DNA of 64,000 nt, from NCBI GenBank assembly GCA_965199845.1, contig CBDATZ010000054.1, positions 496,001 through 560,000 on the forward strand. Reading direction: 5' to 3'. Shown here in pieces: positions 28,691 through 37,816 of the stretch (the first letter of the stretch is position 1; each line of letters opens with the position of its first letter). Source of the DNA: Ilyomonas sp965199845. Lineage in GTDB: Bacteria; Bacteroidota; Bacteroidia; Chitinophagales; Chitinophagaceae. Position numbers and translations under genes: made by a program. The notes under the pieces are model-generated. The model was not told the origin of the DNA. It did not search any database and was given only the letters and a program-made list of their open reading frames with translations.

Positions 28691-29806
28691 ATGATAAAAC
28701 AAATCAGTCTTGTATTACTCATTTGCGTTGCTTTATTTGCCTGCAAGCAAAAAAGTGCCGATGGTGAATTTGAAGTAAGCGGAACAGTAAAAGGTGTAAA
28801 AAAACAACTGGTTTACCTGCGCCAGTTTCCTTACGAAGGCACGGCTTTGCAGATTGTAGATTCGGCTACGTTAGGTAATGATGGTTCTTACAAACTCAAA
28901 ACAATTGGTAAAGAAGAAGGCTTGTATGTGGTTGGCGTTAACGATGGTCCGCAGGCAATTTTTATCAATGATAATGATGATATCACGCTCAATTTCGATT
29001 CGGTTAATTTCCGTCATCCCGAAATCAAAAATTCTGATGCTACCAGGAGCATTTATAGTTTTATGGATGATTATATCAAAAGAGATTCTCTTACAGGTTT
29101 GGCTTATCAGCAGGCACAACAACCCGGCGCCAACGATTCATTAAAACAAGTGTTTCAGCAACAACTCACTTCATTAAATACATTCATCAAAAACTATATT
29201 AATCAAGCACCAAGCCCGGCTGCGGTTTATTTTGCAGTGAGCCAGATTCCACCGGGCATGATGGCGCCCGAAGATTTGATTACGTTGGTTAATTCGGCTG
29301 CGGCCCGCTTTAAAGGTAATGCCGGGTTGAATACGTTAAAAGCGCAGCTTACCAAATTAGAAGACCAAAATAAACCCAAGCCCTATGCGCTTACCAACAA
29401 GCCCGCGCCTAATCTTACCATGCAGGATGTAAACGGAAAAAACGTCAGCATCAGCGACTTTAAAGGCAAGTATTTATTGGTTGATTTCTGGGCAAGCTGG
29501 TGCGGACCTTGCCGCCAGGAAAACCCGAATGTGGTAGCGGCTTATAATAAGTTTAAAGACAAAAACTTTACGATTCTTGGTGTGTCTTTAGATGATGACA
29601 AACAAGCCTGGAAAGATGCTATTGCAAAAGATGGACTGGCATGGAATCAAATGAGCGATTTAAAGCAATGGAACAGCCAGGCAGTAAGTGCGTATGGCTT
29701 CGACGGTATTCCGTTTAATGTATTGATTGATCCAAGCGGTAACATCGTTGCCAGCAGTCTGCGCGGTCCCGATCTGGAAGCCAAGCTGGCTCAGCTTTTA
29801 CAGTAA
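28691..29806 (+). CDS. TlpA-like thioredoxin lipoprotein with DUF4369 domain
   Basis: 371 residues. A lipoprotein signal (VALFAC, Cys about 18) is followed by a DUF4369-type beta domain (about 25-120: FEVSGTVKGVKKQLVYLRQF), a helical linker, and a C-terminal thioredoxin domain with WASWCGPCRQENP (about residue 270). The CxxC pair and the cis-Pro region GIPFNVLID mark it as a periplasmic, membrane-anchored thiol-disulfide reductase of the TlpA/ResA group. Such proteins often reduce cytochrome c or metal-centre thiols. It follows gatB by 43 bases. Confidence 0.9.
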   Translation: MIKQISLVLLICVALFACKQKSADGEFEVSGTVKGVKKQLVYLRQFPYEGTALQIVDSATLGNDGSYKLKTIGKEEGLYVVGVNDGPQAIFINDNDDITLNFDSVNFRHPEIKNSDATRSIYSFMDDYIKRDSLTGLAYQQAQQPGANDSLKQVFQQQLTSLNTFIKNYINQAPSPAAVYFAVSQIPPGMMAPEDLITLVNSAAARFKGNAGLNTLKAQLTKLEDQNKPKPYALTNKPAPNLTMQDVNGKNVSISDFKGKYLLVDFWASWCGPCRQENPNVVAAYNKFKDKNFTILGVSLDDDKQAWKDAIAKDGLAWNQMSDLKQWNSQAVSAYGFDGIPFNVLIDPSGNIVASSLRGPDLEAKLAQLLQ

Positions 29807-29828
29807 AAACATAGCATTACTTATTAAT

Positions 29829-29856
29829 AAAAAGGCTTCTGATCAGAAGCCTTTTT
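29829..29856 (+). terminator. intrinsic terminator after the TlpA-like gene
   Basis: A perfect 28-base palindrome (two 14-base arms meeting at TGATCA) that ends in a T run, 22 bases after the stop. In RNA the central bases form the loop. Confidence 0.85.
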
Positions 29857-30306
29857 TGTTATCGTTTTGCCATACATCGTTACTTTCCAATTCCTAAATT
29901 TTTTGGCATGTTTTCCCTGTTGTTCATTTTACTCAATATTCCTCAGTGCGATTTTTAGCTTCTCTATACCAATTTTAAAAGTTATTCAGTGCCAAACTAA
30001 CTTATCAACATTTGTTTGTGAATATCTATTTTGTGCAAGCCCGAAACATGCTGAAAATCTTACCTTTATGTTTCCCACAAATAGCCGTTTACTTCTTATC
30101 CACAACATGTGACAACGTTGTGCTTTTATCTCAAACACAACATTCGTAATCTTGTATCCGCTCTTTTAGTGAAAATAACAGGTAAAGAAAACTACCAGAA
30201 TAGAACAGTTTCGGGCTAATGTTTTAAATAACAGAAATCTGTTATACAACTTGTCGCTTCAGACGTTTTAGAACGGTTCATTTTATAAAAAGAAAATATT
30301 TTGTGT
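29857..30306 (+). promoter_or_regulatory. long nrd upstream region
   Basis: 450 bases without a convincing gene before nrdB. Visible items are a consensus DnaA box (30096-30104), a perfect 10-bp palindrome ACAACGTTGT (30112-30121) eight bases later, and a one-mismatch DnaA-like site TTATCAACA near 30002. The long leader and these sites suggest growth- or replication-linked control of ribonucleotide reductase. No NrdR-type box was recognised. Confidence 0.4.
30096..30104 (+). promoter_or_regulatory. DnaA box upstream of nrdB
   Basis: TTATCCACA, an exact match to the strict DnaA-box consensus, about 200 bases upstream of the nrdB start. A single 9-mer can occur by chance, but DnaA control of nrd genes is known in E. 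coli and a relaxed match lies about 95 bases away. Confidence 0.4.
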
Positions 30307-31278
30307 ATGCAGGAAAATGAGATTTTATTACAGGAAAACAAAGACCGTTTTGTTATTCTGCCCATTAATTACCCGGACGTTTGGCAGATGTACAAAAAGC
30401 ACGAAGCGAGTTTCTGGACGGCAGAAGAAATTGACTTGAGCAGCGATGGAAAAGACTGGGCGAACATGAACGATGGCGAACGTCATTTTGTGTCTCATGT
30501 GCTGGCATTTTTTGCGGCAAGCGATGGTATTGTAAACGAAAACTTAGCGGTGAATTTTATGAGCGAAGTGCAACTTCCCGAAGCACGTTGCTTTTATGGT
30601 TTCCAGATTATGATGGAAAATATTCACTCCGAAACCTATGCTTTGCTCATTGATACATACGTAAAAGATCCGGTGGAAAAAGACAGGTTGTTTCATGCTA
30701 TCGACACCGTGCCTGCGGTTAAGAAAAAAGCAGAATGGGCGCTTCGTTGGATTGAGGGCGGAAACTTTGCAGAACGCTTAGTTGCTTTTGCTGCGGTAGA
30801 AGGCATTTTCTTTAGCGGCTCTTTTTGTTCTATTTTCTGGTTAAAGAAACGCGGTTTGATGCCGGGCTTAACTTTTAGCAACGAACTTATCAGTCGTGAT
30901 GAAGGTTTGCATTGCGAATTTGCTTGTTTGTTATATAGCATGTTGAAGAACAAAATGACGCAGGAAGCTGTATATGACATCATCGGCGATGCGGTGAGAA
31001 TTGAAAAAGAATTTATTACAGAAGCCTTACCGGTTGATTTGATTGGTATGAACGCAAAGCTGATGCAGCAATACATCGAGTTTGTAGCCGATCGTTGGCT
31101 GGGCGAATTGGGTTATCCAAAAATGTTCAATGCTACCAATCCATTCGATTTTATGGAAATGATTTCTCTGCAAGGCAAAACCAATTTCTTCGAAAAGCGT
31201 GTAGGCGACTACCAGAAAGCGGGCGTCATGTCAGGTACAAAAGAAACGCAGTCGTTCAGTCTGGAGGAAGATTTTTAG
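30307..31278 (+). CDS. nrdB: class Ia ribonucleotide reductase small subunit
   Basis: 323 residues from the ATG at 30307; two codons upstream are in frame but start TTG. The diiron ligands are visible as Glu and His in PEARCFYGFQ and IHSETYALL, then EGIFFSGSF and SRDEGLHCEFA. The radical Tyr is the Tyr of HSETYALL. The C-terminus ends SFSLEEDF, matching the tail that docks on NrdA. With NrdA it reduces ribonucleoside diphosphates. The operon is split by a four-helix-bundle gene. Confidence 0.96.
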   Translation: MQENEILLQENKDRFVILPINYPDVWQMYKKHEASFWTAEEIDLSSDGKDWANMNDGERHFVSHVLAFFAASDGIVNENLAVNFMSEVQLPEARCFYGFQIMMENIHSETYALLIDTYVKDPVEKDRLFHAIDTVPAVKKKAEWALRWIEGGNFAERLVAFAAVEGIFFSGSFCSIFWLKKRGLMPGLTFSNELISRDEGLHCEFACLLYSMLKNKMTQEAVYDIIGDAVRIEKEFITEALPVDLIGMNAKLMQQYIEFVADRWLGELGYPKMFNATNPFDFMEMISLQGKTNFFEKRVGDYQKAGVMSGTKETQSFSLEEDF

Positions 31279-31285
31279 GGATTGC

Positions 31286-31749
31286 TGATTTGTGATTTAG
31301 GATTTATGATTTGATGAACTTTCAATACGATTTTTTACTTCATACATCTTAAATGCAAATGACTAAAGAAGAACTTAAAAATCGAACAAAAATATTTCAT
31401 ATATCCATAATTAAAGCATGTGAATATTATCCAAAAAATGCGGCTGGATTTGAAATAGCAAAACAATTAATTCGTTCAGCAGGTTCAGTCGGAGCAAATT
31501 ATCGGGCTGCATGCAGAGCAAAATCAAATGCAGATTTCATTTATAAAATTGAAGTTGTAATAGAAGAAGCTGATGAATCAATGTACTGGCTTGAAGTAAG
31601 TGAAGAAGCCGGATTACTTACGAAAGAAACAACATATCCGTTGATAAAAGAAGCTAATGAACTGGTCAGCATATTTGTTTCTTCTATAAAGACAATCAAG
31701 CAAAGTATAGAAGCATCAAAAAAAATCATAATTCATAAATCAAAAATCA
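31286..31749. repeat. imperfect inverted repeat flanking the four-helix-bundle cassette
   Basis: The left arm 31286-31312 and the reverse complement of the right arm 31723-31749 are both built of GATTT-type units and agree at 24 of 27 positions. The right arm runs into the last codons of the four-helix-bundle gene. The arrangement looks like a small mobile cassette inserted between nrdB and nrdA. Confidence 0.55.
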
Positions 31750-31757
31750 TTTACTAA
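31353..31757 (+). CDS. four-helix bundle protein (23S rRNA intervening-sequence family)
   Basis: 134 residues, about the usual size of the four-helix-bundle family first noted as the protein of 23S rRNA intervening sequences. Diagnostic stretches are FEIAKQLIRSAGSVGANYRAA and KIEVVIEEADESMYWLE. Members are pentameric bundles with suspected nucleic-acid binding and no known enzyme activity. It lies in the same direction between nrdB and nrdA and is flanked by an imperfect inverted repeat. Its last codons (HKSKIIY) are written by the right repeat arm. Codon use is more AT-rich than nrdA and nrdB, as expected for an inserted cassette. Confidence 0.88.
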   Translation: MQMTKEELKNRTKIFHISIIKACEYYPKNAAGFEIAKQLIRSAGSVGANYRAACRAKSNADFIYKIEVVIEEADESMYWLEVSEEAGLLTKETTYPLIKEANELVSIFVSSIKTIKQSIEASKKIIIHKSKIIY

Positions 31758-31778
31758 TCACTAACTAAAATATTAATC

Positions 31779-34178
31779 ATGATGCAGGTAATTAAAAGAA
31801 ACGGAAAAAAGGAGAGCGTAAAGTTCGATAAAATCACGGCGCGCATACAAAAACTGTCTTACGGTTTAAGCGGTTTAGTCAATGTAATTGAAGTGGCCAA
31901 GAAAGTGGTTGACGGAATTTACGATGGCGTTACTACAACAGAACTGGATAACCTGGCGGCAGAAACGGCGGCTTCGTTAACCACTACGCATCCCGATTAT
32001 GCGGTTTTAGCTTCACGCATCGCAATCAGCAACTTGCACAAAAACACGGTAAAATCTTTTTCACAAACCATGAAGAAGATGTACAATTATACGGATCCTA
32101 TCACCGGCAGAAAACTTCCGCTGTTGGCTGATGATGTTAACCAGATTATTCAGGACAATGCAGAATTGTTAGATAGCACTATCATTTACGATCGCGATTT
32201 TGGTTTTGATTATTTCGGTTTCAAAACACTCGAAAAATCATACTTATTAAAGATTGATGGTAAAATTGTAGAACGCCCGCAGCACATGTATATGCGTGTT
32301 GCCATTGGCATTCACAAAGAAAATATCGAAGGCGCTATCAAAACGTACAACCTCATGAGTGAGCGTTGGTACACACACGGCACACCAACTTTATTTAATG
32401 CCGGTACGCCAAAGCCACAAATGAGCAGTTGCTTCTTATTAACCATGAAAGAAGATAGTATTGATGGTATTTACGATACATTAAAACAAACAGCAAAGAT
32501 TTCGCAAAGCGCCGGTGGTATTGGTTTAGCTATTCATAGCATCCGTGCGACCGGCAGCTATATTGGCGGAACAAACGGAACCAGCAACGGTATTATTCCT
32601 ATGCTGCGTGTATTTAACGATACAGCCCGGTATGTAGACCAGGGCGGCGGTAAACGCAAAGGTGCATTTGCTGTGTACTTAGAACCGTGGCACGCTGATG
32701 TATTTGAATTCTTAGATCTGCGTAAAAATCATGGTAAAGAAGAGATGCGTGCGAGAGATTTATTTTATGCCTTGTGGGTTCCGGATTTATTTATGAACCG
32801 TGTAGAAGAAAATGGTAACTGGAGTTTATTTTGCCCGAATGAAGCGCCAGGTTTACACGAGTGTCACAGCGCCGAATTTGAAGCGTTATATACCAGGTAC
32901 GAAGCCGAAGGTCGCGCCCGCAAAACTGTGAAAGCGCAGGATCTTTGGTTTGCTATTGTGGAAGCGCAAGTAGAAACTGGAAATCCGTATTTGTTATATA
33001 AAGATGCTGCCAACGCCAAGAGCAATCAGCAGAATCTCGGTACTATTAAAAGCTCGAACCTATGTACTGAAATTATCGAATATACAAGCCCCGATGAAGT
33101 GGCGGTTTGTAACCTGGCCTCTATCGCATTGCCACGCTTTGTAAACGAAGGAAAATTTGATTTTGACAAGTTGTATGAAGTAACTTACGAGGCAACCAAA
33201 AACCTCAACAAAATTATTGATAACAATTATTACCCGATTGAAGAGGCGCGCAACAGCAATACGCGTCACCGCCCGATTGGTTTAGGCGTACAAGGTTTGG
33301 CTGATGTATTTATTTTGTTGCGCCTGCCGTTTGAAAGTGAGTTTGCCAAAATGCTGAACAAGAACATCTTTGAAACCATCTACTTCGCTGCTATGACGGC
33401 AAGTAAAGACTTAGCAAAAGAAGAAGGCGCTTATTCAACATTCAAAGGTTCGCCGTTATCGAAAGGCTTGTTCCAGTTTGATTTGTGGAATGTAGCACAA
33501 ACGGATCGTCATGATTGGGATACACTTCGTAAAGAAGTAATGGAATTTGGCGTTCGTAATTCACTATTGGTTGCGCCAATGCCAACTGCCAGCACATCGC
33601 AAATTTTGGGTAACAACGAATGTTTCGAACCTTATACGTCCAACATTTATACACGTCGTGTATTGAGTGGTGAATTTGTAATTGTCAACAAACATTTACT
33701 GAAAGATTTAATCGCACTTGGTTTGTGGAGCAACAGCATGAAGAACAAGATTATTGCTGCCAACGGTTCTATTCAAAAGATTGATGGTATACCAGCCGAC
33801 ATCAAAGAATTATACAAAACCGTTTGGGAAATCAAACAACGTAATTTGATTGATATGGCGGCTGATCGCGGTGCTTATATCTGCCAAAGCCAGTCGTTAA
33901 ATTTGTTTGTAGAAAGTCCAACCACCAGCAAGCTTACTTCTATGCACTTCCACGCCTGGAAGAAAGGTTTAAAAACCGGTATGTATTACCTGCGTACACA
34001 AGCGGCTACACAAGCGGTTCAGTTTACTATTGAAAAGAACCAAGCTTCCATTCCTGAGCCGGTTGCCGGCAATACTATCACAGCCGTAATGGCTGCTCCA
34101 ACTGTTGATCCGGAAAGTGGTGAAATTACCGGCGCAGTTTGTACCATGGAAGAAGGTTGTGTTACCTGCAGTGCTTAA
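31779..34178 (+). CDS. nrdA: class Ia ribonucleotide reductase large subunit
   Basis: 799 residues. An N-terminal ATP cone (MQVIKRNGKKESVKFDKI, about 1-95) allows allosteric control by ATP/dATP. The barrel holds the conserved Cys in MSSCFLLT, the NLCTEI radical motif and VCNLASIALP. The C-terminal swinging arm ends EEGCVTCSA with the two redox Cys. It catalyses reduction of ribonucleotides with NrdB. An ATGATG start leaves one residue of uncertainty. A terminator follows. Confidence 0.97.
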   Translation: MMQVIKRNGKKESVKFDKITARIQKLSYGLSGLVNVIEVAKKVVDGIYDGVTTTELDNLAAETAASLTTTHPDYAVLASRIAISNLHKNTVKSFSQTMKKMYNYTDPITGRKLPLLADDVNQIIQDNAELLDSTIIYDRDFGFDYFGFKTLEKSYLLKIDGKIVERPQHMYMRVAIGIHKENIEGAIKTYNLMSERWYTHGTPTLFNAGTPKPQMSSCFLLTMKEDSIDGIYDTLKQTAKISQSAGGIGLAIHSIRATGSYIGGTNGTSNGIIPMLRVFNDTARYVDQGGGKRKGAFAVYLEPWHADVFEFLDLRKNHGKEEMRARDLFYALWVPDLFMNRVEENGNWSLFCPNEAPGLHECHSAEFEALYTRYEAEGRARKTVKAQDLWFAIVEAQVETGNPYLLYKDAANAKSNQQNLGTIKSSNLCTEIIEYTSPDEVAVCNLASIALPRFVNEGKFDFDKLYEVTYEATKNLNKIIDNNYYPIEEARNSNTRHRPIGLGVQGLADVFILLRLPFESEFAKMLNKNIFETIYFAAMTASKDLAKEEGAYSTFKGSPLSKGLFQFDLWNVAQTDRHDWDTLRKEVMEFGVRNSLLVAPMPTASTSQILGNNECFEPYTSNIYTRRVLSGEFVIVNKHLLKDLIALGLWSNSMKNKIIAANGSIQKIDGIPADIKELYKTVWEIKQRNLIDMAADRGAYICQSQSLNLFVESPTTSKLTSMHFHAWKKGLKTGMYYLRTQAATQAVQFTIEKNQASIPEPVAGNTITAVMAAPTVDPESGEITGAVCTMEEGCVTCSA

Positions 34179-34210
34179 TTACTTTGTACTTACTAAACAT
34201 TTCCATAGCA

Positions 34211-34238
34211 AAAGGCTGTTCCGAAAGGAGCAGCCTTT
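34211..34238 (+). terminator. intrinsic terminator after nrdA
   Basis: 12-base arms (34211-34222 and 34227-34238) with one G-U pair and a GAAA tetraloop, then a T-rich tail, 32 bases after the nrdA stop. Confidence 0.8.
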
Positions 34239-34267
34239 ATTGTTTTGCAGGTATTGATTATTGTTGG

Positions 34268-35428
34268 TCAGCAACTAAAAATGGCGGCAGAAAGAAGAAA
34301 ATCTACTTCTAAATTTTGCATAAATATTTCCATCTTTCCAAAAAGAGTATGGGTATAAGGCATAGGAAAGCCTTTTATCAATTCCAGTCTTATAATATCA
34401 TCTATCATAACTTTATATTTTACATTCTGAATCCACTCTTTATTGATAAAAATGAAATCAGGATCTGATATTTTCAAAATTTCTGATGAAATAGGATCAG
34501 TTAGTTTAAATGATTGTATAAGATGATTGCAGTAATCACCGTTGTCTATTTGCTTTGGAGGAAAAACAAAATTTATGAATTTTGAATAATCATCTTTGTT
34601 GTATGGATTTGACTTTACCGAAAAGTATTTAATTCCATCAATATCATTTTCGTTCGCTATCCACTGCAATAAGAACTGCGGGAAAATATATTCATGTTTA
34701 AACGGAGCATCTTCATTAATAACACTTAAAGAACAGATTAGTGATAATGGCCAAGTCAGTAAGAAGTAAAAGGCTAGAAAATCATAATCATATTTGCTTG
34801 AAACTTTATACTCAGCATGAGTAATCGAAAGCGATTTCATTTGAACTGGTGTTAATGAAATATCAAATATTTTCAAATTGAAATTCTCTTGTTGAAAGCG
34901 TGATACTTGAAGTTGATCAATACTTGGTCTATTAAGTTCTTCCCAGCAAACATATATTGAATTGGAAAGATACAAGCACGGAAATCCGGGAATACTGAAT
35001 CTTTGTGTATTAACAAATTCTCTTTTTGAAAAAGGTAAATGAAACATTTGCTTTTTTGTATAAAGCTTGTTGGCTCCAACCCTGGCTCTATAAAAAGGTT
35101 CATGTATTTCTGTACTTTTAACAACATATCCTCTGTCCTTCGGAAATAAAAGTGGTTTTAAAACAGCTAGCGCATTTTTAAAATTGGTGTAAGCTTCATA
35201 TACATTTCCCTTCTGATAATAAATTAATGATGAAATTAAAGCTTCAAAGAAGTAAGTGATATTATCTTCTTTTTGTTTTATTTCTCTAGCTAAAGTTTCA
35301 TCTGATATAAGATCAATAATTCTCTTATAGTCTTTAAAAAAAGTTTGCAGATAATTTATTATTCCTTTTTCATCAATGGCTTTTGGCAATAAGAAAATTT
35401 CGTCTTCAATACATTCAAGAAACGTCAT
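34268..35428 (-). CDS. RES-domain protein (predicted NAD+-targeting enzyme)
   Basis: 386 residues. An alpha-helical N-terminal region (about 1-105) is followed by a RES domain: FYRAR (R114, R116), HLPFSKREFVNTQRFSIPGF (R143, S145) and LYLSNSIYVCWEE (Y153, E163/E164). The RES family is named for conserved Arg, Glu and Ser and includes toxins that degrade NAD+ or ADP-ribosylate proteins. Short RES toxins pair with an Xre antitoxin, but none is adjacent here, and the protein is about twice their length, so it may act alone in defence or another pathway. The gene is strikingly AT-rich compared with neighbours, suggesting transfer. Its stop is 30 bases from the nrdA terminator. Confidence 0.75.
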   Translation of the reverse strand: MTFLECIEDEIFLLPKAIDEKGIINYLQTFFKDYKRIIDLISDETLAREIKQKEDNITYFFEALISSLIYYQKGNVYEAYTNFKNALAVLKPLLFPKDRGYVVKSTEIHEPFYRARVGANKLYTKKQMFHLPFSKREFVNTQRFSIPGFPCLYLSNSIYVCWEELNRPSIDQLQVSRFQQENFNLKIFDISLTPVQMKSLSITHAEYKVSSKYDYDFLAFYFLLTWPLSLICSLSVINEDAPFKHEYIFPQFLLQWIANENDIDGIKYFSVKSNPYNKDDYSKFINFVFPPKQIDNGDYCNHLIQSFKLTDPISSEILKISDPDFIFINKEWIQNVKYKVMIDDIIRLELIKGFPMPYTHTLFGKMEIFMQNLEVDFLLSAAIFSC

Positions 35429-35574
35429 AAATTTATTTAAAATCTGTTATATCCCTCACTTCATCACAATCGCTTTCAATAAATTCTTTTCCTTCTCCAG
35501 CACTCAAAGTCTTATTGGTAATTTTTTTAAGTTAAGAGTTTTTTCCGTAAAAATAATCAGGACAATTAGCAAAT

Positions 35575-35958
35575 TCATTTACCACTCATCTTACCCATCT
35601 TCAAATAATAAAACCCAAACACAATACAGATAATAACAGCCGTAATATGCGGATACAATTTACTCACTTCATAATCAATATGCGACATCACGATTAGAAA
35701 ATCGCTGGCCGGCACCACGGTTGCGCATAGCAAGGTAAAACCGAGGGCACGATATTCTTTTGCCAGTAACAGAACAATAATTAGTAAGCCCGAAAAAATG
35801 TCACGGATGCCTTTAATGTAATGAAAAGAATAATCGCCGGTAGTTACATGAATGCCATAACCGAGCTCTGCCACCGAAGGACTTATCAGAAAGCGACCAC
35901 CAATAAACAATAACCCCAAACCGGTTAATAAGAGTATCCAGAAAGCAAATGTTTTCAT
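35575..35958 (-). CDS. DUF4267-family membrane protein
   Basis: 127 residues with four hydrophobic helices (about 5-25, 50-67, 70-90, 103-122). The stretch KGIRDIFSGLLII after helix 1 is typical of DUF4267. The function is unknown. It follows the Crp/Fnr regulator on the same strand by 68 bases, so the regulator may control it. Confidence 0.75.
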   Translation of the reverse strand: MKTFAFWILLLTGLGLLFIGGRFLISPSVAELGYGIHVTTGDYSFHYIKGIRDIFSGLLIIVLLLAKEYRALGFTLLCATVVPASDFLIVMSHIDYEVSKLYPHITAVIICIVFGFYYLKMGKMSGK

Positions 35959-36026
35959 CGTATTTTATTTTGTTATCACAAAGTTGCATACGGTGAATAA
36001 TATAGCCATTCACTTAGGTTAATAAA

Positions 36027-36617
36027 TCAGGACGAGGCTAAGCGTTTGCGGATACGACTTAGCGATTGCGGCTGCACACCCACAAAAGAAGACACATAAT
36101 ATTGCGGAATGCGCTGCTGAAGATCAGGATATAAATTAAGAAATTGCCGGTAACGCTGTTCGGGTGTAAAAGTATACAGAGAAGTGATTTTACGAAGTGC
36201 ATCAACAAATATTTGCTCGCAAACTATTCGTCCAAAACGTTCTCCTTGCGCTAATTTTTTATAAAGCAATTGCAGGTTATCAAATGAAACTGAAAGCCAT
36301 GTGCTATCTTCTATAAACTGTATGTTTTTACTGGACGAAGAATGATCTAAAAAGCTTTCGTAATTGCACATAAAATTGCCTTCTTTACCAAAATCATAAA
36401 TCAATTCTTCACCGTCTTTATTAATAAAATACCGGGTCAATCCAGTCACTATAAAAGCGACCTCTTTACATACGTTTCCTTCCTGTAAAAAGAAATCGCC
36501 TTTCGTATTATGCTTCTCGGTAAAGATGTCACAGGTAAAAGCTTTTTCCTTTTCATCCAAGTGAATAATGGTTGTGATAACATCAATCAAAAGTGAATGC
36601 GAAGATGGAACGAACAT
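36027..36617 (-). CDS. Crp/Fnr-family transcriptional regulator
   Basis: 196 residues. The N-terminal cyclic-nucleotide-binding-like barrel contains GDFFLQEGNVCKEVAFIVTGLTR (about 45-68), and a short C-terminal HTH ends with SSFVGVQPQSLSRIRKRL. The Arg/Ser cAMP-binding signature of true CRP is absent, and there is no Cys cluster for Fe-S, so the ligand is unknown. This shape is common in Bacteroidota. Neighbours suggest control of the DUF4267 gene. Confidence 0.85.
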   Translation of the reverse strand: MFVPSSHSLLIDVITTIIHLDEKEKAFTCDIFTEKHNTKGDFFLQEGNVCKEVAFIVTGLTRYFINKDGEELIYDFGKEGNFMCNYESFLDHSSSSKNIQFIEDSTWLSVSFDNLQLLYKKLAQGERFGRIVCEQIFVDALRKITSLYTFTPEQRYRQFLNLYPDLQQRIPQYYVSSFVGVQPQSLSRIRKRLASS

Positions 36618-36656
36618 AAGATTAAACAGTATATTGAAGAGATAAGAAAGAAGGTT

Positions 36657-37295
36657 TTATGCCTGTATTTTTAGTCCTCGTTTTATAATATAAGTGTGCC
36701 ATAAAATCATCGTAGCAATGGTGCGGTAAGGCCGCCACGACTCAGCTACAGCAAGCATTTCGTCTTTCGTAACGCCTTTATGTAAACCTTTCGTTTCCTT
36801 TAAACTATTCACCAATGCCACATCACCCAACGGAAATAAATCGGTGCGGTGCAAAGCATGAATAAGATAGATATCAACCGTCCAGTCGCCGATACCTTTT
36901 ACTTCTGTTAGTATCGCTCTGATTTCATCGTCGCTTGCCAGAGATAACTTTTTTAAACTGATTTCCTTCTTTGTAATAGCGGTCGCCAAAGCTTTTGCAT
37001 ACACAATTTTTTGGCGGCTGAAATAACAAGCTCTTAGTTCTTCAGCAGACAAAGCCAGTATCTTTTTCGGCGTTACAAAACCAATCTTCTCTTTCAATTT
37101 TTTATAAGCCGCATACGCAGATGCAAGCGATACCTGTTGCTCCAGAATGGTAAGAATTAAGGTTTGAAAAATATTAGGTCTCGACCACATGGGCGGATAG
37201 CTATATTTATCAATGATGCCTTTTAAATCTTTATCTTTTTGAGCGAGTAAATCACAGATATGATGAAAGTCTTCTTTAGAAAATGTTTGATGCAT
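36657..37295 (-). CDS. DNA-3-methyladenine glycosylase 2 / HhH-GPD DNA glycosylase
   Basis: 212 residues, the size of small AlkA-like glycosylases. The helix-hairpin-helix is VKGIGDWTVDIYL (about 134-146) and the catalytic Asp lies in FPLGDVAL, 20 residues later. EQQVSLASAY in the first half matches the family. It removes alkylated bases in base-excision repair. It lies 14 bases downstream of a DinB gene, an unsurprising pairing of damage-response proteins. Confidence 0.9.
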   Translation of the reverse strand: MHQTFSKEDFHHICDLLAQKDKDLKGIIDKYSYPPMWSRPNIFQTLILTILEQQVSLASAYAAYKKLKEKIGFVTPKKILALSAEELRACYFSRQKIVYAKALATAITKKEISLKKLSLASDDEIRAILTEVKGIGDWTVDIYLIHALHRTDLFPLGDVALVNSLKETKGLHKGVTKDEMLAVAESWRPYRTIATMILWHTYIIKRGLKIQA

Positions 37296-37309
37296 TAGAT
37301 AACCAGCTA

Positions 37310-37816
37310 TTACTTTTTATATGGATTATCATCAGCCGAAGGTCCGTAAATAGAAGGCACATCAATTTCGCTGATACGCATATAGACAGTGAGCTGGCCA
37401 CGATGATGTACCCAATGACTCAGCGTCGGATCAATATACTCAATAACAGGTATAGCAAACAAAACATTGTCGCCGGCTTTCAGCGAAAAGATCTTACCCA
37501 AATCTTCTTCCGAAGCATTCTGCAAGGCAGTTTTTGCGCCTTGTATGTTCTCATCAAAATGATCAACCAAATCTTTATTTGTTTTTATTTCCTTATGTTT
37601 AAACGTAGCAAAATTGATTTCGTTATCCGTAACCATCACCTGAATCCACAATGGAATTTCAGCCACTAATAAAGCCAGGTATCCCATGGGCATTGATGTT
37701 GGATGTGGTTTAAAATCGAACACACTTTCCGAAATTCTTTCTAAGCATTTCCTGGTAGAAGCCGATTCAGATTCCAGCGCTTTCACATATAAAGCTGCTT
37801 GTTCTTTGTTTGTCAT
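37310..37816 (-). CDS. DinB-family protein
   Basis: 168 residues with the four-helix DinB/YfiT-like fold. The first metal-binding His is probably in the KPHPTSMPMGYLALL segment (about 52-66), and the HWVHHRGQL motif (about 131-140) supplies the other His pair. These are putative metal-dependent thiol-transfer or hydrolase proteins. It is the first gene of a pair with the HhH-GPD glycosylase. Confidence 0.85.
   Translation of the reverse strand: MTNKEQAALYVKALESESASTRKCLERISESVFDFKPHPTSMPMGYLALLVAEIPLWIQVMVTDNEINFATFKHKEIKTNKDLVDHFDENIQGAKTALQNASEEDLGKIFSLKAGDNVLFAIPVIEYIDPTLSHWVHHRGQLTVYMRISEIDVPSIYGPSADDNPYKK

Noticed and set aside
29867..30112. A plus-strand frame in the nrd leader
   Set aside because: It has low-complexity, Phe-rich content, no start context and no family, and overlaps the DnaA box region.
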